Under the pieces are notes generated by a model that was not told the origin of the DNA, did no database searches, and saw only the letters and a list, made by a program, of their open reading frames with translations. A stretch of DNA of 30,156 bases from JBDHAC01 sp039589195 (GTDB lineage: Bacteria; Gemmatimonadota; Gemmatimonadetes; Palauibacterales; Palauibacteraceae), in contig JBDHHV010000070.1 in assembly GCA_039589195.1 (NCBI GenBank), positions 1 through 30,156 of the forward strand. Direction: 5' to 3'. Shown here piece after piece: positions 1-10,566 of the stretch (within the stretch, counting starts at the first letter, position 1; each line of letters starts with the position of its first letter). Both the position numbers and the translations under genes were made by a program.

Positions 1-33
1 CGTCATACCTCTGATCGCTCGGTTCGTATCCGG

Positions 34-53
34 CGCCCTGCCGAGACAGGGCG
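34..53. terminator. Short GC-rich hairpin at the window edge
   Basis: CGCCCTG at 34-40 pairs with CAGGGCG at 47-53 around a six-base loop. No T-run follows on either strand, so termination is only a guess. It may close a gene lying before the window. Confidence 0.3.
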
Positions 54-71
54 AGTGTGAACGACCGGCAT

Positions 72-87
72 GTAAAGTACCATTTAC
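72..87. promoter_or_regulatory. Inverted repeat, possible operator before the VOC gene
   Basis: GTAAA at 72-76 and TTTAC at 83-87 face each other across six bases in an AT-richer patch just upstream of the first gene. Allowing one mismatch, the arms extend outward to ATGTAAA and TTTACGT. The position suits a repressor operator. The regulator cannot be named from the sequence. Confidence 0.3.
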
Positions 88-147
88 GTGATGTCAAGGA
101 GGCACGTCATTTCGCACATATTCTTTTACTTGAAGGGCAGCCACCCG

Positions 148-638
148 GTGGTACGAGCCGCGCGTGCGAGCCTCGCCGCGGCCGCGCTGCTCCTGGGTAC
201 GGGGCGCGCCCTCGGAGCACAGCAGGCAGAGCCCAGCGGCCTTCAGTCGGAGATCGGGCCGCTCGCTGCGGTCACGATCTATGTCCGCGACCACGAGCGC
301 GCGTTGCGGTGGTACACGGAGAGGCTCGGGTTCGAAGTTCGTGTCGATCTGGAGTACGCCTCGGGAGAGCGGGTGCTGGCCATCGCCCCACCCGGCCAGG
401 AGGTGCCGCTGATTTATCTGGGGCTGACGACGACCCGTCAGAACCCTGAGCATTCGAGCCTGGTGGGCAACCAGGATGGCTGGGTCTTCCAAACTGCGGA
501 TGTCATCGAGACGTACATGCGGCTGCGAGATCTGAACGTGCGGTTCACCGAGTCGCCGACCGAGACGTGGGAAGGGGTACGGGCCATCTTCGTGGACCTG
601 TACGGGAACGAGTGGACCCTCCTGGAACCGGAAGGGCG

Positions 639-642
<4 letters not shown>
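148..642 (+). CDS. Exported VOC (glyoxalase/bleomycin-resistance fold) protein
   Basis: The protein has one vicinal-oxygen-chelate module. After a hydrophobic leader (ASLAAAALLLG, then ALGAQQ as a probable cleavage site) comes the typical opening AAVTIYVRDHERALRWYTERLGFEV and a C-terminal FVDLYGNEWTLLEPEG strand. VOC proteins bind a metal or small ligand in diverse lyases, dioxygenases and resistance proteins, and the substrate here cannot be told. The reading frame is open from GTG 88 and ATG 91, but GTG 148 gives a classic short positively charged n-region and has GAAGGG ten bases upstream. A strong AAGGAGG at 96-102 lies inside the longer frame, six bases before an ATT codon. The start is therefore uncertain, and about 20 more residues are possible. 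The stop overlaps the carB stop on the other strand by four bases. Confidence 0.8.
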
Positions 643-3890
<3,248 letters not shown>

Positions 3891-3924
3891 CGGGCGGGGA
3901 AGCTATCGTGGTCGAGGCGCGTCC

Positions 3925-3958
3925 GCAGCCCCCCGGGAGCGCGCTTCCCAGGGGCTGC
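3925..3958 (-). terminator. Strong hairpin after the aminotransferase gene
   Basis: GCAGCCCC at 3925-3932 pairs perfectly with GGGGCTGC at 3951-3958. A second inner stem (GGGA with TCCC) lies within the loop. It sits between the stop of the aminotransferase gene and the carB start on the same strand, so it could terminate or attenuate read-through into carB. No T-run follows. Confidence 0.4.
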
Positions 3959-3971
3959 ACTCCCGACTCCC

Positions 3972-5057
3972 CTAGCTTTCGAGCAGGGCGTCGATGATCC
4001 GATCCCGGTCCCGGGGGGACAGCTCCGGCGTCACAGGAAGGCTCATGATCTCCCCGACCGCACGATCCGTCTCCGGGAGGGACCATTGCCTGGTCTCGGC
4101 GTAAGGAGCCTGCCGGTGGATGGGGACCGGATAGTGGATCTTGAGGTCGAATCCGAGGTTCCGCACGGCGGCCAGAATACGATCCCGCTCCGGATGGCGG
4201 ACAACGAACGTGGAGTGGGAGGGCTCGGCCCATTCCGGAACCTCCACCAACTGGAACGCCCCCCCCAGCGCCGACGTGTACGCGGCCGCATGGGCTCGCC
4301 TGGCCTCCAGATACTCGTCCAGGTGACTGAGCTTCACCAACAGCATGGCCGCGTGAATCGTGTCCAGGCGACTGTGGCCTGTAACGAAAGCGGTGTGGTC
4401 GCGGTCCAGGAGGGCGAGGTTCCTCATGAGGTGAAGCCGCTGGGCCTCTTCGGGGTCGTGCGCCGTGATGAATCCCGCGTCCCCGAGGGCCGAAAGGGTC
4501 TTCAGGGGGTGGAGGGAGAAGCACCCCAGGCCAAAACCCCCGACGGACCGCCCGCGGGCCCGAGTCCCGATGGCCTGGGCGCAGTCCTCGATGAGCTCCA
4601 GCCCATGCCCGGCGGTGAAGGCCACGATGGCCTCCATCTCGCAGGGGTGCCCGCCGAGGTGGACCGGCATGACGGCCCTCGTGCGGCTGGAGAGGGCGTC
4701 TCCGAGTCGAGACGGATCCATGAGCAGCCGGACCGGTTCGATGTCGATGAAGACAGGTTCCGCTCCCACCAGGGCCACGGCATGGGCGGTGGCCAGGAAT
4801 GAGTGGGACGGAAGGAGGACTTCATCTCCAGGTCCGATACCACGGAGCCGGAGAGCGAGGATCAGGGCATCCATACCAGAGGCCACCGTCACCACGTGGG
4901 GTACTCCGAGGAAGCTGGCCAGCCGGGACTCGAGCTCCTGGACCTCCGGCCCCAGGATGAAGCCCCCGTGCTGGAGGACTCCCCGCACGGCGTCCAACAA
5001 CTCCTCCTCGAGCGGCGCGTGCTGAGCCGGCAGGTCTACGTAGGGCACCTGGGTCAT
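3972..5057 (-). CDS. DegT/DnrJ/EryC1-family sugar aminotransferase
   Basis: This 361-residue PLP enzyme belongs to the family that aminates keto-sugar nucleotides for surface glycans and glycosylated metabolites. Visible marks are the N-terminal VPYVDL..QH, the cofactor-phosphate loop ASGMDAL near residue 60, EDCAQAIG near 157-164 (Asp contacting the pyridine nitrogen), and SLHPLKTL with Lys186 as the probable Schiff-base lysine, followed by GDAGFI. The start is supported by GGGGAG seven bases upstream. It is divergent from the HAD gene across 165 bases and lies upstream of carB. A decayed copy of its N-terminus survives at 7687-7800. The exact keto-sugar is unknown; FdtB/WecE-like enzymes are the usual comparisons. 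Confidence 0.9.
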   Translation of the reverse strand: MTQVPYVDLPAQHAPLEEELLDAVRGVLQHGGFILGPEVQELESRLASFLGVPHVVTVASGMDALILALRLRGIGPGDEVLLPSHSFLATAHAVALVGAEPVFIDIEPVRLLMDPSRLGDALSSRTRAVMPVHLGGHPCEMEAIVAFTAGHGLELIEDCAQAIGTRARGRSVGGFGLGCFSLHPLKTLSALGDAGFITAHDPEEAQRLHLMRNLALLDRDHTAFVTGHSRLDTIHAAMLLVKLSHLDEYLEARRAHAAAYTSALGGAFQLVEVPEWAEPSHSTFVVRHPERDRILAAVRNLGFDLKIHYPVPIHRQAPYAETRQWSLPETDRAVGEIMSLPVTPELSPRDRDRIIDALLES

Positions 5058-5154
5058 GCCAAAGCTCCCCTAGCGATTCTCGAGTCCGGGTGGCAGCGGA
5101 CACCGTCCAGGGGGCTCTTCCGGAAGTGGAAAGGGTCGAGCACCAGGCCATTCC

Positions 5155-5183
5155 TTGGATTGGGGTGGCCTCGACCTTACGTT
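5155..5183 (+). promoter_or_regulatory. Candidate sigma-70-like promoter for the HAD gene
   Basis: TTGGAT at 5155-5160 and TACGTT at 5178-5183 are separated by 17 bases, in the divergent gap ahead of the HAD start at 5223. The -10 match is weak (T, A and the final T). This is a positional candidate only. Confidence 0.25.
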
Positions 5184-5222
5184 GAATTCCTCGCTGGAGT
5201 CAACGCCCGTTCCCGAACCGCT

Positions 5223-5894
5223 ATGAGCGATCCCCACTTTTCACCTTCGGCGTTCCTCGTCGACCTGGACGGAGTGTTGGTCCACTCCCACGACGCCCAC
5301 GTGGCCGCCTACCAGGAGGCTTTCCGGCGCCACGGACTCGTCCTGGGCGAGGCAGCGGAGGTCATGGTGCGGCGGGGCACGTCCAGAGATCTGGTTTTGG
5401 CCCGGGCGGGAGTGCCGAAGAAGCTCATACGGCCGGTCTCGGACACGAAGGAGTCGGTGTTCCTCCGTCTCGTTTCGGAGGGGGTGCTCACCCCCTCCGC
5501 GGGGGCCGAGGCCTTCCTCCGCCAGATAAAGAGGGGAGGACGGTTGATCGCCCTTGTCTCGGCCAGCGCAACCGCCAGGGCGTGCCTCGCTTCCATAGGT
5601 CTGGCTTGGGCCTTCGATACCGTGGTGGACGGGACCACAGGCACTCGAGCGAAGCCAGATCCAGAGCCATGGCTCTTGGCCGCGTCCCGCTTGGGGATCC
5701 CACCCTCGAGATGCGTCGCGGTGGAGGACTCGATCGTGGGGGCCGCCGGCGCCCGAAGGGCCGGGGTGTTCGTAGTCGGCGTCGGGTCGACCCTCGCCGA
5801 CTACGAAGTCGACGCCTCGTTCCCCGACCTCGCGTCAATTCCTGTGCGACGGTGGTTAGGTCTCCTCTCCCCGGCCTCAGGACCCGATTCATGA
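5223..5894 (+). CDS. HAD-superfamily hydrolase, beta-phosphoglucomutase/phosphatase type
   Basis: The 223-residue product has all four HAD motifs: DLDGVL near residue 13 (nucleophile and acid/base aspartates), SAS near 105 in motif II, AKPDPEPW in motif III with its lysine, and VEDS in motif IV. The helical cap between motifs I and II is of the C1 beta-phosphoglucomutase/phosphoglycolate-phosphatase type. The family acts on phosphosugars or other small phosphoesters. Its place in a sugar locus suggests a sugar phosphate. ATG 5223 is chosen because homology begins just after it; no good ribosome site precedes it, and the longer open frame upstream is non-coding in character. It converges on the epimerase gene. 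Confidence 0.85.
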   Translation: MSDPHFSPSAFLVDLDGVLVHSHDAHVAAYQEAFRRHGLVLGEAAEVMVRRGTSRDLVLARAGVPKKLIRPVSDTKESVFLRLVSEGVLTPSAGAEAFLRQIKRGGRLIALVSASATARACLASIGLAWAFDTVVDGTTGTRAKPDPEPWLLAASRLGIPPSRCVAVEDSIVGAAGARRAGVFVVGVGSTLADYEVDASFPDLASIPVRRWLGLLSPASGPDS

Positions 5895-5975
5895 CCGATT
5901 CCGATCCCGGGCTCGACCCTTGTATGGTTGGCCGGCCCTGGTGAAAGCCCCCAGGCGCTCCGCAGCCCGAGTCGG

Positions 5976-6977
5976 TCAGATGGTGCGCCATTCCACGTGC
6001 ACCAGCGGCCGCTCCTTCATGAGTGCGACGTTCCGGTAGACCGAATCCTCGGGGTCGGGAACCCTTCCATCTCCATACGCCTCCCGGAGCTCCCGGCAGG
6101 CCAGGTCGAGGGGCCGTGACGGCACGTACCCCAGCTTTCGTCTGACCAGCTCCGCCGAAAGGCTGTACGATCGGAGATCGTCGGTCGGCACGATATCGAT
6201 ATCGACCGACGTGCCGATTTCTCCTCGCACCATCTCGGCGAGTCCCATGACGGTGCTGTTCGCCGTCGACACGTTGAACGCACGGCCGCTGATCTTCGTC
6301 GGTTCGACTTCGAGCATTCGTGTGTAGAAGTCGGTGATGTCGTGGATGTGGATGTTGGGGCGCACCTGCTCCCCGCCGAACACACGGATCGCGTTCCGCG
6401 TCAGGGCGAAGTGCGTGAGGATGTTGATGGTCAGGTCCAGCCGGAGGCGCGGAGCGTATCCGCAGACTGTTGCCGATCTCACGGAGACTCCGCAGAAGGA
6501 GCCATTCACCAGTCCACGGAGGAATTCCTCGCCCTCCGCTTTGTATCTCGCGTACAGCGTGATCGGATTGAGCGTCTGATCCTCGGTGACGTCGGGGTTC
6601 TCCTTGATCCCGTAAACACTGGCCGACGACGCGTACACAAAGCGGCCGACGCCGTGCTCCTTGCTCGCTCGCATGAGATGGCGTTGAGCGGTGAGGTTGA
6701 CGCTCTTCGTAAGCTCGGGGTCCAGCTCCGAGCTCGGGTCGTTCGAGATCGCCGCGAGGTGAATCACAGCGTCGAAGGCTCCGCCCGCGAGCAATTCGCT
6801 GACCCGATCTTCGTCGCGCAGATCCCCTTGGATCCGCCGCAGCCGAGCGTCCGGAGGCAGCCGCTCCGCACCGTAGTAGAACAGGTCGAGCCCCGTCACC
6901 TCGTGTCCGGCCGAGAGGAGCTTCGGAACGAGAGCCGTCCCGATGTATCCGCCGGCGCCCGTCACCAGGACGTTCAC
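5976..6977 (-). CDS. NAD-dependent epimerase/dehydratase (extended SDR)
   Basis: The 333-residue protein is a nucleotide-sugar-modifying extended short-chain dehydrogenase. The N-terminal Rossmann glycine motif is GAGGYIG at residues 7-13. HLAAISNDPS near 73 and ASSASVYG near 116-123 mark the active-site region, and the catalytic pair is Tyr142 and Lys146 in YARYK. RPNIHIHDI near 205 is typical of the substrate domain. Members act as 4-epimerases, 4,6-dehydratases or reductases, and the specific reaction is not resolved here. The start is GTG 6977, whose GTGA overlaps the methyltransferase stop, so the two are probably translated together. GAGGG lies nine bases upstream. An eroded N-terminal copy of this gene type is found near 7905-7995. 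Confidence 0.9.
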   Translation of the reverse strand: MNVLVTGAGGYIGTALVPKLLSAGHEVTGLDLFYYGAERLPPDARLRRIQGDLRDEDRVSELLAGGAFDAVIHLAAISNDPSSELDPELTKSVNLTAQRHLMRASKEHGVGRFVYASSASVYGIKENPDVTEDQTLNPITLYARYKAEGEEFLRGLVNGSFCGVSVRSATVCGYAPRLRLDLTINILTHFALTRNAIRVFGGEQVRPNIHIHDITDFYTRMLEVEPTKISGRAFNVSTANSTVMGLAEMVRGEIGTSVDIDIVPTDDLRSYSLSAELVRRKLGYVPSRPLDLACRELREAYGDGRVPDPEDSVYRNVALMKERPLVHVEWRTI

Positions 6978-7690
6978 GTCTTCGTTCCCTCGACAAGAAC
7001 CGTCCGTAGCGGATAGAGCATACGCGGCACCCTGAGCCAGGGGAGACCGATCACGGGTCTCATCAGATCGGTGGGGCGCGCATCCTTCGCCTCTATACGG
7101 TGCACGGTGGGCTCGAAGCCGCGTTGTGCCAAGACCCGGGCATAGAACTCAGCGGTATGCATCACCACCAGCGGAATGTTCGCCAGAGAGAGCAGCGCTC
7201 GGGTGGCTGGCGCGAGGAAACGCTCTAGCCAATACACGGTTGCCGGAAGCGAAAACTCGCTGATCCAAAGCTGACCGCCGTCCCGGAGCACCCGGTGCGC
7301 CTCGTCGACGGCCCGCCCGACACTTGCCTGTGCGTTGCCCGCGGATCCGTCGGTCATGTGATGCAGAACCAGCGGGAACACCAGATGATCGAACGATGCG
7401 TCGGCGAAAGGGATGGCTCGCGCGTCGCACTGAACGGAATCGAAGCCCCTGCTCTTCCATGGTCGCAGCATCGCCGGGGAGATATCGATCACGGTCAGCG
7501 CGACGCCTCCGGCGTCGACCCCGGCGTCGACCCCGGCCTGATTCCAGACTCCGCCAACACTCAGCACCCGACCTGAGAGCGCGGATTCGATCCGCCGGGC
7601 CGTAATCGAATGGGATCGGCGGAAACCACTGTCCCCTTGACCGTAGTAGTCTTCACTCTGCTCGTCGAAGAAGTCCGCGACGTCGCTCAT
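6974..7690 (-). CDS. SAM-dependent methyltransferase (type 11 like)
   Basis: The 238-residue class I methyltransferase shows VLSVGG near residue 42 as a degenerate motif I, an acidic end of strand 2 (VIDIS, Asp69), CDARAIPFADASFDHLVF near 88 and LHHM near 110, all as in Methyltransf_11/25 proteins. It probably methylates a sugar or lipid intermediate in this locus. ATG 7690 is preferred, although the frame is open to 7837. Its ATGA overlaps the stop of a 37-codon remnant ORF upstream, and its own stop overlaps the epimerase start. Residues 54-61 are a small tandem duplication (GVDA twice, from a 12-base DNA repeat) in the segment after motif I. Confidence 0.82.
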   Translation of the reverse strand: MSDVADFFDEQSEDYYGQGDSGFRRSHSITARRIESALSGRVLSVGGVWNQAGVDAGVDAGGVALTVIDISPAMLRPWKSRGFDSVQCDARAIPFADASFDHLVFPLVLHHMTDGSAGNAQASVGRAVDEAHRVLRDGGQLWISEFSLPATVYWLERFLAPATRALLSLANIPLVVMHTAEFYARVLAQRGFEPTVHRIEAKDARPTDLMRPVIGLPWLRVPRMLYPLRTVLVEGTKT

Positions 7691-7800
7691 GAGTTGAAAC
7701 ACAATTGCCGGCCGTGGTCGAGGACGCGCCCCACCGCGTCCGGGAGCTCTTCCCGAAGTGTCTGGTGCTGCCCAGCGAGCGCCACGTAGGGTACTTTCAT
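7687..7800 (-). pseudogene. Truncated second copy of a DegT aminotransferase N-terminus
   Basis: Reading down from ATG 7800 gives a 37-residue ORF beginning MKVPYVALAGQH. About 18 of its first 30 residues match the start of the intact aminotransferase at 3972-5057 (VPYV, QH, EEL, DAV, VL, HG in register). The match breaks just after the HG, where the intact protein has FILGPE, and a TGA follows soon after. That TGA overlaps the methyltransferase start as ATGA. This looks like a deletion junction that removed the rest of an aminotransferase gene. The remaining stub could still act as a short coupled leader. Confidence 0.75.
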
Positions 7801-7904
7801 TCACACTTCCCAACCCGGGGAGCGTCGCGCCTGCCAAAACCGACGGATCGGACGAGCCAGATTATGCAAGAGATCTGCCAGGTGATCCGAACGCTCGGAT
7901 GTAC
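7801..7904. other. Degenerate DNA between the two gene remnants
   Basis: No intact gene is seen in the whole 7691-8104 gap apart from the two remnants. This stretch holds a six-base-stem palindrome (ATCCGA at 7885-7890 with TCGGAT at 7895-7900) and a weak four-base hairpin followed by TTTT on the minus strand at 7836-7851. The divergent promoters for the methyltransferase and GT2 genes must lie somewhere in the gap, but none stands out. Confidence 0.4.
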
Positions 7905-7995
7905 GAGATCGAGGCCTGTCACCTCGACCCGCCGACACCGGCTTCGGCACGAGCACGGTTCCGATGTGCCCGCCAGCGCCGCTCACGAATATGTT
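7905..7995 (-). pseudogene. Frameshifted remnant of an epimerase N-terminus
   Basis: On the minus strand NIFVSGAGGHIGTVLVPK closely follows the intact epimerase (NVLVTGAGGYIGTALVPK). After SAG the matching frame shifts, and EVTGLDL resumes in another frame, identical to residues 26-32 of the intact gene at 5976-6977. Nothing recognisable follows. One frame of the piece reads on to a TGA at 7801-7803, directly abutting the ATG of the aminotransferase stub. It is a decayed gene start, not a working enzyme. Confidence 0.75.
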
Positions 7996-8104
7996 CTCGT
8001 TGCGGCCCGCGGGCGGTTCGCCGCTCGCATGTCGCAGTGGGTGGTGCTACCCGCCTGATTCGCGGAGCATAGTTTCATTTCAACCACTCGAGGTCAGGAG
8101 TATC

Positions 8105-8935
8105 GTGGAGAGCTCAAAGGAATTGCTGTACGTCCTCATTCCCTGTCTGAACGAGGAAGCGAACGTGCGGGCGGCGGCCGAGAGCGTCTTCAGCGTAGCC
8201 GAGGCCCTCCCGGTCGATGTTCGAGTCATCCTGATCGACGACGGGTCCACCGACAGGACGCGCGCAGAGATGCGAGAGATCTGCCTCGAGCACCCCCAAT
8301 GCTGTGAGTTGATCGCGCACGATAGCAACCGGGGAATGGGCCTGTCCGTGATGAAGGCCTACGACCGAATCCCGGACGGCGCCTGGGTCCACGTCACACC
8401 TGGCGACAACGAGCTTGATTTTGCAGCATCGATTCGCGGATTTCTCGAGGTCCGACACCAATACGACGTCATCCTCGGGTATCTCCACAACGCGGTCATC
8501 CGACCCATGGGGCGCCGATTCGCCTCGTTCGGGTTCAGCAAGGTCGTCGGTACGCTCTACGGGTTCCCGTACCGCTACCTGAACGGCTTCAAGGTGTACA
8601 GGGTCGAGGCTTTTCGCCATCTGGACGTCGTCTCGCAAGGCCATGCGTTCTTCGCCGAGTTGCTGGCGAAGGCCCTTCTGCGCAAGCCTGATCTACGCAT
8701 CGGTGAGGTCCCCTTCTACGGACGCGGACGTGCTGTCGGGCACTCCAAAGCGATTCGGCCGTCCGCGATAGTCCAGGCGATCTGGGAGGTCTTCAAAGGC
8801 GCACGCTCCGTGGCGCGCTATCGTGAGAAGGTCATAAAGGGACGATCGGAACTGACCGGCGAGCCAGCGACGCTGACCCAGGCTCCCGGATCGGCCGATC
8901 TGTCCGCCGAGTCGACGCCGATCACGGAGAGATGA
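8105..8935 (+). CDS. GT2 glycosyltransferase resembling polyprenyl-phosphate sugar synthases
   Basis: The 276-residue soluble GT-A enzyme opens with YVLIPCLNEEANV, has IDDGSTDRT near residue 40 for nucleotide binding, and GDNELD near 101 in the place of the metal-binding DxD. The C-terminal stretch EVPFYGRGRAVGHSK resembles the EVP...R..G.SK end of dolichyl/undecaprenyl-phosphate mannose or glucose synthases, which load one sugar on a lipid phosphate at the membrane. It lacks the C-terminal membrane helices some of these carry. The start is GTG 8105, with AGGAG four bases upstream at 8096-8100; the open frame further upstream is non-coding. Its 3' end overlaps the convergent sulfotransferase gene by 14 bases. 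Confidence 0.85.
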   Translation: MESSKELLYVLIPCLNEEANVRAAAESVFSVAEALPVDVRVILIDDGSTDRTRAEMREICLEHPQCCELIAHDSNRGMGLSVMKAYDRIPDGAWVHVTPGDNELDFAASIRGFLEVRHQYDVILGYLHNAVIRPMGRRFASFGFSKVVGTLYGFPYRYLNGFKVYRVEAFRHLDVVSQGHAFFAELLAKALLRKPDLRIGEVPFYGRGRAVGHSKAIRPSAIVQAIWEVFKGARSVARYREKVIKGRSELTGEPATLTQAPGSADLSAESTPITER

Positions 8936-9737
8936 ACCTCCGCAGGCCATGGTCGCTTGCCACTTCCGCCAGGATCACGTCGCGGATGTCCGCGTCGAGC
9001 TCATGGCGCCACCTGTCGGCTACGTCCGGTGATTTGAACACGGCGTAAGGGTCGTCCCGATGGATCTCGTGGCAACGCGCGAGGAACGAGTGCGTCTGCT
9101 CCTCCAGCTGCAGCCCGCAGGCTCCGAACACGCGGCTTGTCTCGGCCAGGGGATCGGCGACGAGACGCTCGTATCGTACGATCAGGAACCGCTCGGGCTC
9201 CTGCTCCGCGAGGTTGACGTGGAGCCGGGTCACGGTCTTCCAGTCGTCGAACCCCCAGAACTCCTCCCGCCGACCCGCCTTCTTCGTACGTCCATGGCGC
9301 CACTCGGAGCTCGGGTCCGCCTCGGCTGGAAACTCGCGAGGGGATCGGAGCCAGGAGTTGATGGAACCGCACGGGTGTCGGACAATCGCCACGGCCTTGA
9401 TGTCGTCGACGCGCTCGAGAAGCGGCTTGAGCAGGTGGTGGTAACGAACGTTCTTGAAGACGAGCCACGCCGGGTCCGGTCTCTTTTCGAACGTCGGGTA
9501 GGTCCCGGCCGCCCGCTGCTCCGCCAGGGTCACGAACGGGTCGTCGGATCGATAGATGTCCGCGAAGAAACGCCTGAACGTCGGCTCATCGGACAGCTCA
9601 TCCACGGCATCCTTGTGCGCGTACGAAAAGATCGGCTGAAAGCGGTAGATGACGTCTGGGGAACTGTCGAAGATGGCTCCGAGCCAACTCGTTCCCGATC
9701 GCGGCATGCCGGCGATCGCAACGACGTGCTCAGGCAT
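8922..9737 (-). CDS. PAPS-dependent sulfotransferase
   Basis: The 271-residue protein has the two PAPS-binding signatures of the sulfotransferase family. The 5'-phosphosulfate loop is PRSGTSW at residues 12-18. The 3'-phosphate site is VRHPCGSINSW at 119-129, with Arg120 and Ser125. Later elements such as RYERLVADP near 197 are also typical. It would move sulfate from PAPS to a hydroxyl on a glycan or lipid. PAPS-making genes are not in the window. It overlaps the upstream WbqC-family gene by eight bases, so the two are one transcription unit. The acceptor is unknown; a sulfated surface polysaccharide or glycolipid is the contextual guess. Confidence 0.88.
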   Translation of the reverse strand: MPEHVVAIAGMPRSGTSWLGAIFDSSPDVIYRFQPIFSYAHKDAVDELSDEPTFRRFFADIYRSDDPFVTLAEQRAAGTYPTFEKRPDPAWLVFKNVRYHHLLKPLLERVDDIKAVAIVRHPCGSINSWLRSPREFPAEADPSSEWRHGRTKKAGRREEFWGFDDWKTVTRLHVNLAEQEPERFLIVRYERLVADPLAETSRVFGACGLQLEEQTHSFLARCHEIHRDDPYAVFKSPDVADRWRHELDADIRDVILAEVASDHGLRRFISP

Positions 9738-10461
9738 CGGCTCGAGTGTCCATGGCTGAAACGGTTTCGTACCGCATGAGCTTCGAGATCACGGCCTCCG
9801 CCGGATTCCACATGAATACGTCGATGATCGACAGGGCCGGCACGAAATCGCGGTCTCCTTGATCGTAGGAAACCAGTCCGGGTTTCAGGAAGCGGAGCTC
9901 GACCCCAGCTTCGCGGAAGGCCTCGACCTGGTACAGATGTCGGCCACCGGGCGTGTTGATGTACGTCGTCGCACCCCGCATGTGGCAGACGTCGATGACG
10001 GCATCCTGGGGGTCACGCTGACACCTCTCACGGGCCATATCCGACGAGCGAAGGATCCGAGTCTTGATTCCGAGACGGGCACCGCACAGTCGCAAGGCGT
10101 GGACGGTGAGGTCAGCGAGCAGGTCGGTATCGATGTCGAAACAGCGGTCAACGAAATCGACAGTTTCATGATACTCCGGTGCCTGCCGCTTGTAGTGCTC
10201 GAGTTGACGCAGCATCCGCTCTCGGCACGATGGTCGATCCACCAGGCGGATGTCGCGAATGGGAGTGGCCAGAGGGTGCTTCCGGATCCGGACACCCACG
10301 TACTGCCATCCCGCATCAGGGTGAAGGACGCGATTCCGGTTCAACCACCCGCCTTTGCTGTATTGGACGTCGTCGTAGACGACCCACTCGTCGACGGCGT
10401 CCATGAGCTGAAAATAGCCGATGTACGGTAGAAGATAGGGCTGCATCAAGGCGACGATCAC
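9730..10461 (-). CDS. WbqC-family protein
   Basis: The 243-residue product opens with MQPYLLPYIGYFQLMD and continues with YDDVQYSKGGWLNRN near residue 29, the diagnostic block of the WbqC-like family. Members occur in O-antigen and other polysaccharide loci; their reaction is not firmly established, and transfer of an acyl or similar group to an amino sugar is one idea. TYINTPGGRHLY near 166 and FVPALSIIDVFMWN near 208 are also conserved-looking. Start GTG 10461 has GGAGGGG just upstream and matches the usual family N-terminus. An aminotransferase and sulfotransferase in the same locus fit modification of an amino sugar. Confidence 0.85.
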   Translation of the reverse strand: MIVALMQPYLLPYIGYFQLMDAVDEWVVYDDVQYSKGGWLNRNRVLHPDAGWQYVGVRIRKHPLATPIRDIRLVDRPSCRERMLRQLEHYKRQAPEYHETVDFVDRCFDIDTDLLADLTVHALRLCGARLGIKTRILRSSDMARERCQRDPQDAVIDVCHMRGATTYINTPGGRHLYQVEAFREAGVELRFLKPGLVSYDQGDRDFVPALSIIDVFMWNPAEAVISKLMRYETVSAMDTRADA

Positions 10462-10566
10462 GACCCCTCCATCACCGATGCAAGGAGACGAGAAACACAG
10501 TGCGGCTTTGCTCGAAGCTCCGCCCGGGGCGGTTACCCAAATGCCGGGTGCAACCGAGTAATGCCA
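10462..10566. other. Intergenic gap inside the glycan operon
   Basis: This 105-base spacer separates the fusion gene from the WbqC gene on the minus strand. It holds only a small hairpin (CCGCC at 10520-10524 with GGCGG at 10528-10532). It could carry an internal promoter or processing site, but no promoter is evident. Confidence 0.3.

Noticed and set aside
7705..8058. Plus-strand open frames across the remnant region
   Set aside because: They are the reverse of recognisable minus-strand gene remnants and have no homology of their own.
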